DNA of 64,000 nucleotides from Rhodanobacter thiooxydans (GCF_030291135.1 NZ_CP127409.1:2914001-2978000); one strand, 5' to 3'. Positions 28,673 to 40,680 are shown, numbered from the stretch's first letter. Numbers and translations are program-made. The notes: generated by a model from the letters alone, not told the origin.

Positions 28673-28693
28673 CAGTTGCAAGGAACTCGTCCC

Positions 28694-29164
28694 ATGTCCT
28701 CCCGCCACAAGAGCGCCCCGGCCAGCGCCGAGCACGCACCGTTGCAACTGGAGCATTTCCTGCCGTACCGGCTGTCGATCCTGTCCAACACGATCAGCCA
28801 GACGATCGCCGACGACTACCAGCGCCGCCATGACCTCTCGGTGACGGAGTGGCGGGTGATGGCGGTGCTGGCCCGCTTCGAGGGGCTGTCCGCGCGCGAG
28901 GTGGCCGAGCGCACGGCGATGGACAAGGTGGCGGTGAGTCGCGCGCTGGCGCGCCTGGTCGCCGCCGGCCGGGTCGACCGCAGCACCCACGACAACGACA
29001 GGCGCCGCTCGGTGCTCAAGCTCAGCGCCGCCGGCTGGGTCATCCACGACGAGGTCGCCCCGATGGCCCGCACCCGCGAACGCGAAGTGCTGGCCAGGCT
29101 CGATGCCGACGAACGCCAGTGGCTGGTACGGATACTGGACAAGCTGCTGGCGGCGGACAGCTGA
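28694..29164 (+). CDS. MarR-family transcription regulator of the tyrosine catabolic operon
   Basis: 156-residue winged-helix repressor. Dimerisation helices flank the DNA-binding part: LSVTEWRVMAVLARFEG, the recognition region AREVAERTAMDKVAVSRALARL and the wing DRSTHDNDRRRSVLKLS. Divergent from hppD, so it most likely responds to a tyrosine-pathway intermediate such as homogentisate. ATG at 28694 has AAGGA nine bases upstream. Confidence 0.88.
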   Translation: MSSRHKSAPASAEHAPLQLEHFLPYRLSILSNTISQTIADDYQRRHDLSVTEWRVMAVLARFEGLSAREVAERTAMDKVAVSRALARLVAAGRVDRSTHDNDRRRSVLKLSAAGWVIHDEVAPMARTREREVLARLDADERQWLVRILDKLLAADS

Positions 29165-29196
29165 CAGGCCACCCGCTGCGCAGCACGGGTGCCGGC

Positions 29197-32094
<2,898 letters not shown>

Positions 32095-32232
32095 TTATCG
32101 AAACGCCAGGTACAAGCTGGTGAACACGCCGATGGCCATCAGCGCCAGACAGGCCAGATCGAGCGCAACCAGGGCCGAAAATTTCATGCGGTCGGCATGC
32201 ACGTAGTCCTCCACGATCACGCGCAAGCCGAC
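32095..32232 (-). pseudogene. 3' remnant of sdhD (succinate dehydrogenase membrane anchor)
   Basis: Frame ending at a TAA (32095-32097) reads VGLRVIVEDYVHADRMKF and ends GVFTSLYLAFR. This is the pattern of the last two helices of SdhD: the family's GLR.I.EDYVH loop followed by one hydrophobic C-terminal helix. Upstream the frame turns directly into a different frame that matches SdhB, so the N-terminal two thirds of SdhD are missing and there is no start. Family assignment is from recognised motifs, not a search. Confidence 0.6.
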
Positions 32233-32405
32233 TTGATCTTGATCAGCGCGTCCAGCAGCATCGGCCCGCACTTGTCGCGGTCGATGGCATAGGTGTCGAT
32301 GCGTGGATTGCGTCCCGACTCGGGGTCGTAGCGGTACACCTGCAGGTGCCGCACCCGGGTGGCGCCCGCAGGTTCGGGCCAGGTCACGCCCGCTTCGATG
32401 CGCGA
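32232..32405 (-). pseudogene. 5' remnant of sdhB (succinate dehydrogenase iron-sulfur subunit)
   Basis: In the frame ending at 32217, residues RIEAGVTWPEPAGATRVRHL, then VYRYDPESGRNPRIDTYAID, then CGPMLLDALIKIK match the N-terminus of SdhB (family pattern ...YRYDP.....P..D.Y..D...CGPM.LDALIKIK). The match stops at LIKIK, before all iron-sulfur cysteines, and the DNA continues as the 3' end of sdhD. No start codon in register is visible. The natural order is sdhCDAB, so this joint (sdhB then sdhD) is a rearrangement. Confidence 0.65.
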
Positions 32406-32721
32406 GGCAGGGGATGCGCCCGAGTTGCGCGACACCGGAAACCGTTTGGGGCTACGCCAGCGTGAGATCTGCTTCGAGCTCTTGATCAACACCGGCGACC
32501 CTCCCGCCGCGATGAAGTGGCCCGGCGGGTTGCGCCAGAAGCGTCTGCCCACGCGGCAATCAAGCTGATCGATGACGACTCGTCGCTGGCAGCAACCAGC
32601 CCGGGCGACGACGCCTCTCTGAAGATACTGGTAGAGAAAGCGTGAAACCCGGGTAAAGGCAGGCTGCCGTCTCATGCAACCCGGCCGCGCTGGCGGCGGA
32701 CGGGTTCCGTTTCCACGCGGC

Positions 32722-34230
32722 TCAACGCACCCCGTGCATCAGCCGGTTGATCAGCGGTGCGATCAGAAACAGCACGACGCCGCCGCCGAGCAGGATCCAG
32801 AAGCCCATGGTGTAGCCGGACAACGCCGAGTCCACGGTCATGCCGGTCTCGCCGCTGACGTGGCCGGCGAATAGCCCCGCCAGGTTGTTGCCGATCGCGG
32901 TGGACAGGAACCAGCCGCCCATGCCCAGCCCCACCAGCCGCACCGGCGCCAGCTTGGTCACCATCGACAGGCCGATCGGCGACAGGCACAGCTCGCCGGC
33001 GGTCTGCAGCACGTAGCACAGCACCAGGGTCCACAACGGGATCATGCCGTCGCCGCCCACCAGGCTCGACAGCGCATACATCAGCACCGCGAAGCCCAGC
33101 GCGTTGCCGATCAGGCCCAGCCCGAACTTGCGCGGGATCGACGGTTCGATGCGGCGCTTGTCCAGCCAGCCCCATGTCATCGCCACCAGCGGCGCCAGCA
33201 GCACGATCGCCACCGGGTTCACCGACTGGAACCAGCCGACCGGGAATTCCCAGCCCGCCAGGTTGCGATCCACGATGTGCTGGGCCAGGAAGTTGAACGA
33301 GCTGCCGGCCTGCTCGAAGAACATCCAGAACAGCACGTTGAAGGTGAAGATGATCAGCATCGCGATCACCCGCTGGATCTGCACGGCGCCGGTGCGGATC
33401 GCCTCTACCACCAGCATCGCGCCCACGCCGATGAACAGCGCGGTCAACAACCACTGGATTGCCACCGCACCGGCCCGGTCCATCAGCAGGTAGACCAGCG
33501 GGATCGCCACCAGCACGCCGATGGCCACGTACACCACGCGCATCGGGCTGGCGATTTCCGGCGCCGGCTTGCCGACCGGACCGAGCTGGCGACGACCGAA
33601 CCAGAACCACACCAGGCTGATCAGCATGCCCACGCCCGACGCGGCGAAGACCACGTGGAAGTTGTCGTGCTGCGGCGTGCCGAAGACGCGTTCGGCCAGG
33701 TAGCTGGTCAGGATCGGCGCGATCAGCGCACCCGCGTTGATGCCCATGTAGAACAGGGTGAAGCCGCGGTCGCGGCGCGAATCGCCGGTGGCGTACAGCT
33801 GGCCCACCATCGAGGAGATGTTCGGCTTGAACAGGCCATTGCCCACGATGACGGTGGCCAGGCCCAGCATGAAGATCTCGTGCTGCGGCACCATCACCAT
33901 GAACAGGCCCGCGGCCATCACCACCGCGCCCAGCAGGATCGAGCGCTGGTAGCCGATGATCTTGTCCGCCACGTAGCCGCCGAACACCGCGGTGGCATAG
34001 ACCAGCGCCAGGTAGGCGCCATAGGTGCGGCTGGCCGACGCCTGGCCGGCTTCGTCGCCGTTGAAGAACTGCGCCACGATGTACAGCGTGAGCGCCCAGC
34101 GCATGCCGTAGAACGCGAAGCGCTCCCAGAACTCCGACATGAACAGCATCCACAGCGGACGCGGATGCCCCAGCATTTGCGGATAGTCGGGTACCGGCTT
34201 CGCGTCGCCGGCGAGTGTGATGTTACTCAT
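32722..34230 (-). CDS. POT/PTR2-family proton-coupled oligopeptide transporter, copy 1
   Basis: 502 residues with about 14 transmembrane helices. Takes up di- and tripeptides with protons. The family signatures are visible: EFWERFAFYGMR (ExxERF in helix 1), GYQRSILLGA, and FYMGINAGALIAPIL in helix 5. The C-terminal half has ELCLSPIGLSMVTKLAP. The start at 34230 follows AGGGGC. A close paralogue lies upstream on the same strand, with highly similar N- and C-termini (both end LINRLMHGVR), so the pair arose by tandem duplication. Confidence 0.93.
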   Translation of the reverse strand: MSNITLAGDAKPVPDYPQMLGHPRPLWMLFMSEFWERFAFYGMRWALTLYIVAQFFNGDEAGQASASRTYGAYLALVYATAVFGGYVADKIIGYQRSILLGAVVMAAGLFMVMVPQHEIFMLGLATVIVGNGLFKPNISSMVGQLYATGDSRRDRGFTLFYMGINAGALIAPILTSYLAERVFGTPQHDNFHVVFAASGVGMLISLVWFWFGRRQLGPVGKPAPEIASPMRVVYVAIGVLVAIPLVYLLMDRAGAVAIQWLLTALFIGVGAMLVVEAIRTGAVQIQRVIAMLIIFTFNVLFWMFFEQAGSSFNFLAQHIVDRNLAGWEFPVGWFQSVNPVAIVLLAPLVAMTWGWLDKRRIEPSIPRKFGLGLIGNALGFAVLMYALSSLVGGDGMIPLWTLVLCYVLQTAGELCLSPIGLSMVTKLAPVRLVGLGMGGWFLSTAIGNNLAGLFAGHVSGETGMTVDSALSGYTMGFWILLGGGVVLFLIAPLINRLMHGVR

Positions 34231-34364
34231 GTCTAGCCCCTGTGCTCATCGGTGATTCGCAAGTTATTGCGAACGACCAGATGTAACCGGCGGCCTCGCA
34301 TCCGTCAAATGCGCTGCAGCACGCGGCCCGGGAGAAAACCGCGCGCTGCCAAGACCGGATGGCG

Positions 34365-35864
34365 TCAGCGCACGCCGTGCATCAGCCGGTTGATCAGGGG
34401 CGAGATCAGCAGCAACAACGCGCCGGCACCGGCCAGCAGCCAGAAGCTGAAGGTGAAGCCGCCCAGTGCGGAGGCGGCGGTCATCCCGCTTTCGCCGCTG
34501 ATCCTGCCGGCCAGCAGGCCCGACAGGTTGCCGCCCACCGCCAGCGACAGGAACCAGCCGCCCATCGCCAGGCCGACCAGCCGCGGCGGCGCCAGCTTGG
34601 TCACCATCGACAGGCCGATCGGCGACAGGCACAGCTCGCCCACCGTCTGCAGCACGTAGCACAGCACCAGCGGCCAGAACGGAATCAGCCCGTGCGCATC
34701 GAGCAGGCGCGACAGCGCGTACATCAGCACCGCAAAGCCGAGGCCGTTGAAGATCAGGCCCAGGCCGAACTTGCGCGGGATCGACGGCTCGCTCCTGCGC
34801 GCCGCCAGGAAAGCCCAGACCACGGTGACCACGGGCGCCAGCACGATGATCGCCAGCGGACTGACCGACTGGAACCAGCCCACCGGGAAGGTCCAGCCGC
34901 CGAACATCTGCCGGTCAACCAGGTTCTCGGCGAGGAAATTGAACGAGGTGCCCAGCTGGAAGTAGAACATCCAGAACAGGATGTTGAAGGCGAAGATGAT
35001 CAGCATCGCCACCACCCGGTCGACCTGCACCCGACCGTGCCTGACCGCCTCGACCAGCAGCATCACCGCCACCGCGGCGAACAGCGCACCCAGCATCCAG
35101 GACAAGCCGGTGGTGACGAAGGCCAGCAACAGGTACACCAGCGGCACGGCGACGACCATGCCCAGCACCACCCACACCACGCGCATGCGGCCGGCCGCTT
35201 CAGGCGCCGGCCGGCCCACACCCTTCAGCCCGCGCCGGCCGAACCAGAACCACAGCAGGCTGAGCAGCATGCCCACGCCGGCCGCGCCGAACACGATGCG
35301 GTAGTTCTGCTGCATCGGCGTGTCGGTGAAATGGGCGGCCATCCAGCCGGTCAGCAGCGGCGCCAGCAGCGCGCCGCCGTTGATGCCCATGTAGAACAGG
35401 GTGAAGCCGCGATCGCGGCGCGGATCGTCGCGCCCGTACAACTGCCCGACCATGGTGGAGATGTTCGGCTTGAACAGCCCGTTGCCCACGATCACCATCG
35501 CCAGGCCGAGCAGGAAGACGTCGCGGCTGGGCAGCATCACCACGAACAGGCCCAGCGCCATCATCAGCGCGCCCAGCAGGATCGAGCGCTGGTAGCCGAT
35601 CACCCGATCCGCCACGTAGCCGCCGAAGATGCTGGAGGCGTAGATCAGCGCGGTATACGCACCAAAGATGCTGGCGGCCCACGCCTGGCCGGAGGCATCG
35701 CCGTGGTAGAAGTGCGCCACGATGTACAACGCCAGCGCCCAGCTCACGCTATAGAACGCGAAGCGTTCCCAGAACTCGGTCATGAACAGCATCCACAACG
35801 GACGCGGATGCCCCAGCGTCTGCGGATACTCGGGCGCGGCGCTGATCTGGACGACTTCGTTCAT
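34365..35864 (-). CDS. POT/PTR2-family proton-coupled oligopeptide transporter, copy 2
   Basis: 499 residues with the same architecture as copy 1: EFWERFAFYSVS, GYQRSILLGA, FYMGINGGALLAPLL and ELCLSPIGLSMVTKLAP. It differs mostly in the central loop (about residues 215-260) and in the YxxxxH motif after helix 1, which may shift substrate range. GGGAGC precedes the ATG. The 134-base spacer to copy 1 has no clear terminator. The upstream neighbour is tryptophan 2,3-dioxygenase. Confidence 0.93.
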   Translation of the reverse strand: MNEVVQISAAPEYPQTLGHPRPLWMLFMTEFWERFAFYSVSWALALYIVAHFYHGDASGQAWAASIFGAYTALIYASSIFGGYVADRVIGYQRSILLGALMMALGLFVVMLPSRDVFLLGLAMVIVGNGLFKPNISTMVGQLYGRDDPRRDRGFTLFYMGINGGALLAPLLTGWMAAHFTDTPMQQNYRIVFGAAGVGMLLSLLWFWFGRRGLKGVGRPAPEAAGRMRVVWVVLGMVVAVPLVYLLLAFVTTGLSWMLGALFAAVAVMLLVEAVRHGRVQVDRVVAMLIIFAFNILFWMFYFQLGTSFNFLAENLVDRQMFGGWTFPVGWFQSVSPLAIIVLAPVVTVVWAFLAARRSEPSIPRKFGLGLIFNGLGFAVLMYALSRLLDAHGLIPFWPLVLCYVLQTVGELCLSPIGLSMVTKLAPPRLVGLAMGGWFLSLAVGGNLSGLLAGRISGESGMTAASALGGFTFSFWLLAGAGALLLLISPLINRLMHGVR

Positions 35865-35938
35865 GGGTGCTCCCGGATTTCAGGTGGGCACATCATGACG
35901 GGATTCATGCCAGGCTGCGCAACCGGCGGGCGATCGGC

Positions 35939-36787
35939 TCAGCTGCCGAGCACGGTGCGCACGTCCAGCAGTTCGGGGAAGAATTCCAGATCGAGAGCCT
36001 TCTTCAGGAAGCTCACCCCGGACGAACCGCCGGTGCCGCGGCGATGGCCGATGATCCGTTCGACCGTTTTCATGTGGCGGAAACGCCACAACTGGAAGCT
36101 CTCCTCCACGTCCACCAGCTGTTCGCACATGTGGTATTCGGGCCAGAACTCCGCGCGATCCTCGTAGATGCGCTTGAGCACCGGCAGCAGCGCCTCGTTG
36201 CGCCGGTAGGCCTGCGTCCAGTCGCGATCGAGCAATTCGGCCGGCACCGCGTGGCCACGCCGCGCCAGGTAACGCAGGAACTCGTCATACAGGCTGGGCG
36301 CCTCCAGCACCGCGCGCAATTCCCCCTGCGCGGCCGGGTCGTGCGCGAACACCTTGAGCATGTCGGCGTTCTTGTTGCCCAGCAGGAATTCGATCTGGCG
36401 ATATTGCAGCGACTGGAAGCCGGACGACGGCCCCAGCACGCCGCGAAACTCCAGGTACTCCGCCGGCGTCAGCGTCTCCAGCACCGCCCATTGTTCGAAC
36501 AGCTGGCGCTGCACCTGCTTCACCCGCGCCAGGATCTTCAGGCAGGCATCGATGTCGTCGGCCTGCAGGTGCAGCACCGCCGCCTTCAGCTCGTGGATCA
36601 GCAGCTTCATCCACAACTCGGAGACGTGGTGCTGCACGATGAATAGCATCTCGTCGTGGTGTGGCGGGTTGCTCAGCGGCTGCTGCGCCGACAGCAATGT
36701 GTCCAGCTGCAGATAGCCACCGTAGGTGATCTGTCCGTTGAGGTCGGTCTGGATGCCCGCTTCGAGATCGCGCTGGTTGTCGCTCAT
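35939..36787 (-). CDS. kynA: Tryptophan 2,3-dioxygenase
   Basis: 282-residue haem enzyme that opens the indole ring of tryptophan to N-formylkynurenine. Recognised by [12 protein letters not shown], the distal-His helix with [35 protein letters not shown], and near the C-terminus the haem-ligand region [25 protein letters not shown]. Length is normal. Other kynurenine-pathway genes are not in the window. It lies next to two peptide transporters, which could feed amino-acid catabolism. Confidence 0.96.
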   Translation of the reverse strand: MSDNQRDLEAGIQTDLNGQITYGGYLQLDTLLSAQQPLSNPPHHDEMLFIVQHHVSELWMKLLIHELKAAVLHLQADDIDACLKILARVKQVQRQLFEQWAVLETLTPAEYLEFRGVLGPSSGFQSLQYRQIEFLLGNKNADMLKVFAHDPAAQGELRAVLEAPSLYDEFLRYLARRGHAVPAELLDRDWTQAYRRNEALLPVLKRIYEDRAEFWPEYHMCEQLVDVEESFQLWRFRHMKTVERIIGHRRGTGGSSGVSFLKKALDLEFFPELLDVRTVLGS

Positions 36788-37051
36788 GCCGGTCCGTCAT
36801 GTTTCCGTGGAACACACATGGTAACGGCTGGGCAGCGATCACATCCTGACCCACGACAGGGCGCGCCAGCTGGCTTGCGCCGAGCATGGTGGTGCTCCGG
36901 ACCTCCTTCCGTACGTCCACGCATGCTGCGCTGTACCTTGCAGCGCAACATCCCTGCCTGCTATCAAGCGCGGTCTTGTGCGGTTGTTTGTGTGTCTCGT
37001 GCGTCGGAAACACGCCACCGCCAGCCCATTTCCTCACCCCCGGAGCGAGTC

Positions 37052-38137
37052 GTGACCATCGCCGCCAAGTTTGAAATCGAATACCTGCAATACCTCGATG
37101 CCGAGGGCAAGCAGGTACGTGATGACCTGCCCGAGTTCGCGAAAGACCTCGGCCACATGGTCGAGCTGTACAAGCTGATGCTGTCCACTCGCGTGTTCGA
37201 CGCCAAGTCGATCGCACTGCAGCGCACCGGCAAGCTGGGCACCTATGCCAGCTGCCTCGGCCACGAGGCGGCGCACGTCGGCATCGGCAGCGCGATGCGT
37301 CCCGAGGACGTGTATGCACCGAGCTACCGCGAATACGGCGCCCAGCTCTATCGCGGGGTGCAGCCGCGCGAGGTCTACATGTACTGGGGCGGCGACGAGC
37401 GCGGCAACGACTACCAGAAGGAACCGGCGCGGCACGACTTCGCCTGGAGCGTGCCGATCGCCACGCAATGCCTGCACGCGGCGGGTTCGGCGCTGGCGTT
37501 CAAGATCCGCGGCGAGAAGCGCGTGGCGGTATGCACCATCGGCGACGGCGGCTCGTCCAAGGGCGACTTCTACGGCGCCATCAACATCGCCGGCGCGCAG
37601 AACCTGCCGCTGGTGGCAGTGATCGTCAACAACCAGTGGGCGATCTCGGTGCCGCGCAAGATCCAGTCCGGCGCGCCCACGCTGGCGCAGAAGGGCATCG
37701 CCGCCGGTCTCTTTTCGATCCAGGTGGACGGCAACGACATCATCGCCGTGCGCAAGGCGATGGAGGACGCGCTGGAGCGCGCGCGCAACGGCCAGGGCGG
37801 CAGCGTGCTCGAACTGGTCACCTACCGCCTCGGCGACCACACCACCGCCGACGATGCACGCCGCTACCGCGGCGAGCAGGAAGTGAAGGACGGCTGGGAA
37901 AAGGAGCCGATGAAGCGCCTGCGCAACTGGCTGGTGGCGAAGAAGGTGTGGGACGACGCGAAGGAAGAAGCTTGGAAGGCCGAGTGCGACGAGTGGATGG
38001 ACAACGAGGTGAACGCCTATCTCGAGACCAGGACCCAGCCGGTCTCGGCGATGTTCGACTACATCTTCGCCGAAGTCCCCGCCGATCTCGCGAAACAGCG
38101 CGACTACGTCCTCTCGCTCGAAAACAAGGCCCACTGA
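37052..38137 (+). CDS. pdhA: Pyruvate dehydrogenase E1 component, alpha subunit
   Basis: 361 residues. With PdhB it forms the heterotetrameric, thiamine-dependent E1 that decarboxylates the 2-oxo acid and acetylates E2. The ThDP motif is IGDGGSSKGDFYGAINIAG...VNNQW; SCLGHEAAHVGIGSAM and YRLGDHTTADDARRYR are also diagnostic. The start is GTG at 37052 with GGAG six bases upstream. The branched-chain 2-oxo acid enzyme is closely related, so substrate choice (pyruvate versus branched-chain acids) is inferred. Three bases separate its stop from pdhB. Confidence 0.9.
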   Translation: MTIAAKFEIEYLQYLDAEGKQVRDDLPEFAKDLGHMVELYKLMLSTRVFDAKSIALQRTGKLGTYASCLGHEAAHVGIGSAMRPEDVYAPSYREYGAQLYRGVQPREVYMYWGGDERGNDYQKEPARHDFAWSVPIATQCLHAAGSALAFKIRGEKRVAVCTIGDGGSSKGDFYGAINIAGAQNLPLVAVIVNNQWAISVPRKIQSGAPTLAQKGIAAGLFSIQVDGNDIIAVRKAMEDALERARNGQGGSVLELVTYRLGDHTTADDARRYRGEQEVKDGWEKEPMKRLRNWLVAKKVWDDAKEEAWKAECDEWMDNEVNAYLETRTQPVSAMFDYIFAEVPADLAKQRDYVLSLENKAH

Positions 38138-38140
38138 GTC

Positions 38141-39121
38141 ATGGCACAGATCACTCTCATCGAAGCGGTTACCCAGGCGCTCGCCTACGAGATGGCGCAC
38201 GACCCGAGCGTCGTGGTGCTGGGCGAGGACGTCGGCGTCAACGGCGGCGTGTTCCGCGCCACCCAGGGCCTGCAGGAAAAATTCGGCGAGCTGCGCGTGC
38301 TCGACACGCCGCTGGACGAAACCACCATCGCCGGCGTCACCGTCGGCCTCGCCGTGCAGGGCATGAAGCCGGTGGCCGAGGCGCAGTTCGAGGGCTTCAT
38401 CTACCCAATGATGGAGCAGATCGCCTGCCACGCCGCGCGCATGCGCAACCGCACCCGCGGCCGCCTCACCGTGCCGGCCGTGTGGCGTGCGCCGTGGGGC
38501 GGCGGCATCCGCGCACCGGAGCATCATTCGGAAGCGAACGAGCACCTGTTCACCAACATCCCCGGCCTGCGCGTGGTGATGCCCTCGTCGCCCGCACGTG
38601 CCTACGGTCTGCTGCTGGCCGCGATCCGCGATCCCGATCCGGTGATGTTCTTCGAACCCAAGCGCATCTACCGCCAGTACAAGGAAGAGGTGCCGGACGA
38701 CGGCGAGGCCTTGCCGCTGGACGTGTGCTTTGTGCTGCGCGACGGCACCGACGTAACCCTGGTGAGCTGGGGCGCGCAGGTGAAGGAAGCGCTGGAAGCG
38801 GCCGACGCACTGGCCGCCGAAGGCATCAGCGCCGAGGTGATCGACGTGGCCACGCTGACCCCGCTGGACTTCGACACCATCGCCGAGTCGGTGCAGAAGA
38901 CCGGCCGCTGCGTGATCGTGCACGAAGCGCCCAAGACCGCCGGCTTCGGCGCCGAGATCGCCGCCCGCCTGGCCGAGGAATGCATGTATGACCTGCTCGC
39001 CCCGGTCGAGCGCGTCACCGGCTTCGACACGCACATCCCGCTGTTCCGCCTGGAAATGAAATACCTGCCGAGCGTGGAACGCGTCGTCGACGCGGCCAAG
39101 CGTACCCTCGCAGCAAGCTGA
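38141..39121 (+). CDS. pdhB: Pyruvate dehydrogenase E1 component, beta subunit
   Basis: 326 residues. Partner of the alpha subunit. The N-terminal transketolase-like Pyr domain shows EDVGVNGGVFRAT, DTPLDETTIAG and EAQFEGFIYPMMEQI. The active-site His region is RAPWGGGIRAPEHHSE. The C-terminal domain has DVATLTPLDFDTI and HEAPKTAGFGAEIAA. A REP-like double hairpin follows the stop, before the E2 gene. Confidence 0.92.
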   Translation: MAQITLIEAVTQALAYEMAHDPSVVVLGEDVGVNGGVFRATQGLQEKFGELRVLDTPLDETTIAGVTVGLAVQGMKPVAEAQFEGFIYPMMEQIACHAARMRNRTRGRLTVPAVWRAPWGGGIRAPEHHSEANEHLFTNIPGLRVVMPSSPARAYGLLLAAIRDPDPVMFFEPKRIYRQYKEEVPDDGEALPLDVCFVLRDGTDVTLVSWGAQVKEALEAADALAAEGISAEVIDVATLTPLDFDTIAESVQKTGRCVIVHEAPKTAGFGAEIAARLAEECMYDLLAPVERVTGFDTHIPLFRLEMKYLPSVERVVDAAKRTLAAS

Positions 39122-39127
39122 CGCCCT

Positions 39128-39241
39128 TGCTCCTCCCCCTGCTTGCAGGGGGAGGCTGGGAGGGGGTAAAGCTCTTGATCTGAAGTTCAGGCGAAGAGCA
39201 CCCCACCCCAACCCTCCCCTGCCATGCAGGGGAGGGAGCAA
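39128..39241. repeat. REP-like element: two head-to-head hairpins
   Basis: Two near-identical stem-loops, CCTCCCCCTGC-TT-GCAGGGGGAGG (39132-39155, near-perfect) and CCCTCCCCTGC-CAT-GCAGGGGAGGG (39212-39236). The flanks GCTGGGAGGGGGT and ACCCCACCCCAACC are mutually inverted. The whole 114-base unit is thus an imperfect palindrome, the layout of bacterial interspersed mosaic/REP elements, which are common between genes in Xanthomonadales. It lies inside the pdhB-pdhC transcript, where it may stabilise or attenuate mRNA. A second copy was not found in the window. Confidence 0.75.
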
Positions 39242-39271
39242 ACCGGAAAACTCATACCTGGAAATCCGCTC

Positions 39272-40624
39272 ATGGCTGATATCAAGACGTTCTACCTCCC
39301 CGACCTCGGCGAAGGCCTGCCCGACGCGACCGTGGTCGAGTGGCACGTGAAGGTGGGCGACACCATCAAGCTCGACGCGCCGCTGTGCTCGATGGAAACC
39401 GCCAAGGCGGTGGTCGACGTGCCCTCGCCGTACACCGGCAAGGTCGTCAAGCTGCATGGTGCGCCCGGCGACATCATCGAGACCGGCGCCGCGCTGGCCG
39501 ATTTCGAGCCCGACCCGAACGCCAAGCAGCGCGCCGAGGCCGAAGCCACCGGCCATCACCACGGCCCGAAGAAGACCGAAGCCGCACCGGCACCCGCCGC
39601 GGCCAAGGCCGATCGCGAGGACGAAGGCACCGTGGTCGGCGCGATGGTCAGCGGCAACACCGTGCACGTCGAACAGGCCGCCAGCATCGGTGGCGTGAAA
39701 GCCGTGCCGGCGGTGCGTGCGCTGGCGAAGAAGCTCAAGGTCGATCTCGCCCGCGTGCGCCCCAGCGGCGCCGACGGCGTGGTGACCATGCAGGACGTGA
39801 AGAACGCCGCCGCCAACGGCAGCGCCGCACTCGGCGCCGCCCCGGCACGCGCGGTGCCCGCCTCGGCCGGCCGCCACCTGGCGCCGGAACTGCCGCAGCC
39901 GGAGCATGCCCCACAAAACCAACAGCGCGGTCCGGTCTCGCTGGCCGGCAAGCCGGTACGCACCGCGCCGCCAAGCGTCAGCGCCAGCGGCCAGCCGGAG
40001 CAGCTGAAGGGCGTGCGCCGCAACATGGCCCGGGTGATGGCCGACGCCCACGCCCAGGTGGTGCCGACCACGCTGGTCGACGACGCCGACCTGCACGGCT
40101 GGATCGGCAAGCAGGACATCACTGCGCGCCTGATCCGCGCCATCGTTGCTGCCTGCAAGGCAGTGCCGGCGCTGAACGCCTGGTTCGACGGCAAGAACCT
40201 CACCCGCACGCTGCATCCGCAGGTCGACATCGGCATCGCGGTGGACACCGACGACGGCCTGTTCGTGCCGGCGCTGCGCAACGCCGACGTGCTCGACGCG
40301 GCCGGCGTGCGCGCCGCGATCAAGCGTCTGCGCACGCAGGTGGAAGATCGCACGATCCCGGCCTCCGAGCTATCCGGCTACACCATCAGCCTGTCCAACT
40401 TCGGCATGTTCGCCGGCCGCTACGCGACGCCCGTGGTGGTGCCGCCGACCGTCGCCATCGTCGGCGCCGGCAAGCTCAGCCACGACGTGGTCGCCGTGAT
40501 CGGCGGCATCGAAGTGCACCGGCGCATGCCGATCAGCCTGACCTTCGACCACCGCGCCGCCACCGGCGGCGAAGCCGCACGCTTCCTCAAAGCGATGCTC
40601 GACGATCTGGCTTTACCGAACTGA
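39272..40624 (+). CDS. pdhC: Dihydrolipoamide acyltransferase (E2) of the pyruvate dehydrogenase complex
   Basis: 450 residues. Accepts the acyl group from E1 on lipoyl-lysine and passes it to CoA. Domains in order: one lipoyl domain (1-80, lipoylated Lys in METAKAVVD), a charged/Ala-Pro linker, the E1/E3-binding domain (KAVPAVRALAKKLKVDLARV, about 145-180), a second Pro/Ala linker and the catalytic domain (from about 245) ending DHRAATGGEAARFL. The usual HxxxDG active-site motif reads HRAATG, so the Asp is Thr while the catalytic His is kept. ATG at 39272 follows CTGGA; E3 is not in the window. Confidence 0.9.
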   Translation: MADIKTFYLPDLGEGLPDATVVEWHVKVGDTIKLDAPLCSMETAKAVVDVPSPYTGKVVKLHGAPGDIIETGAALADFEPDPNAKQRAEAEATGHHHGPKKTEAAPAPAAAKADREDEGTVVGAMVSGNTVHVEQAASIGGVKAVPAVRALAKKLKVDLARVRPSGADGVVTMQDVKNAAANGSAALGAAPARAVPASAGRHLAPELPQPEHAPQNQQRGPVSLAGKPVRTAPPSVSASGQPEQLKGVRRNMARVMADAHAQVVPTTLVDDADLHGWIGKQDITARLIRAIVAACKAVPALNAWFDGKNLTRTLHPQVDIGIAVDTDDGLFVPALRNADVLDAAGVRAAIKRLRTQVEDRTIPASELSGYTISLSNFGMFAGRYATPVVVPPTVAIVGAGKLSHDVVAVIGGIEVHRRMPISLTFDHRAATGGEAARFLKAMLDDLALPN

Positions 40625-40644
40625 GCGAACGACAACACGTAAAA

Positions 40645-40680
40645 CAAGCAGGACGTCTTCGGGCGTCCTGTTTCTTTTTA
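40645..40680 (+). terminator. Intrinsic terminator of the pdh operon
   Basis: Stem CAGGACG / CGTCCTG with a TCTTCGGG loop, extended by A-T pairs and followed by TTTCTTTTT, 25 bases after the E2 stop. Confidence 0.85.

Noticed and set aside
29165..29196. Hairpin GGCCACCCG...CGGGTGCC after marR
   Set aside because: Weak stem with mismatches and no T-tract; not supported as a terminator.
32466..32645. Plus-strand frame ending ...DDASLKILVEKA
   Set aside because: No start codon in frame and no recognised family; it lies in the decayed zone beside the sdh pieces and could be a further remnant, but there is nothing to support that.
37034..40216. Long minus-strand frame over the pdh genes
   Set aside because: It mirrors pdhA, pdhB and pdhC codons and has shadow-frame composition; the plus-strand genes have clear motifs and ribosome sites.
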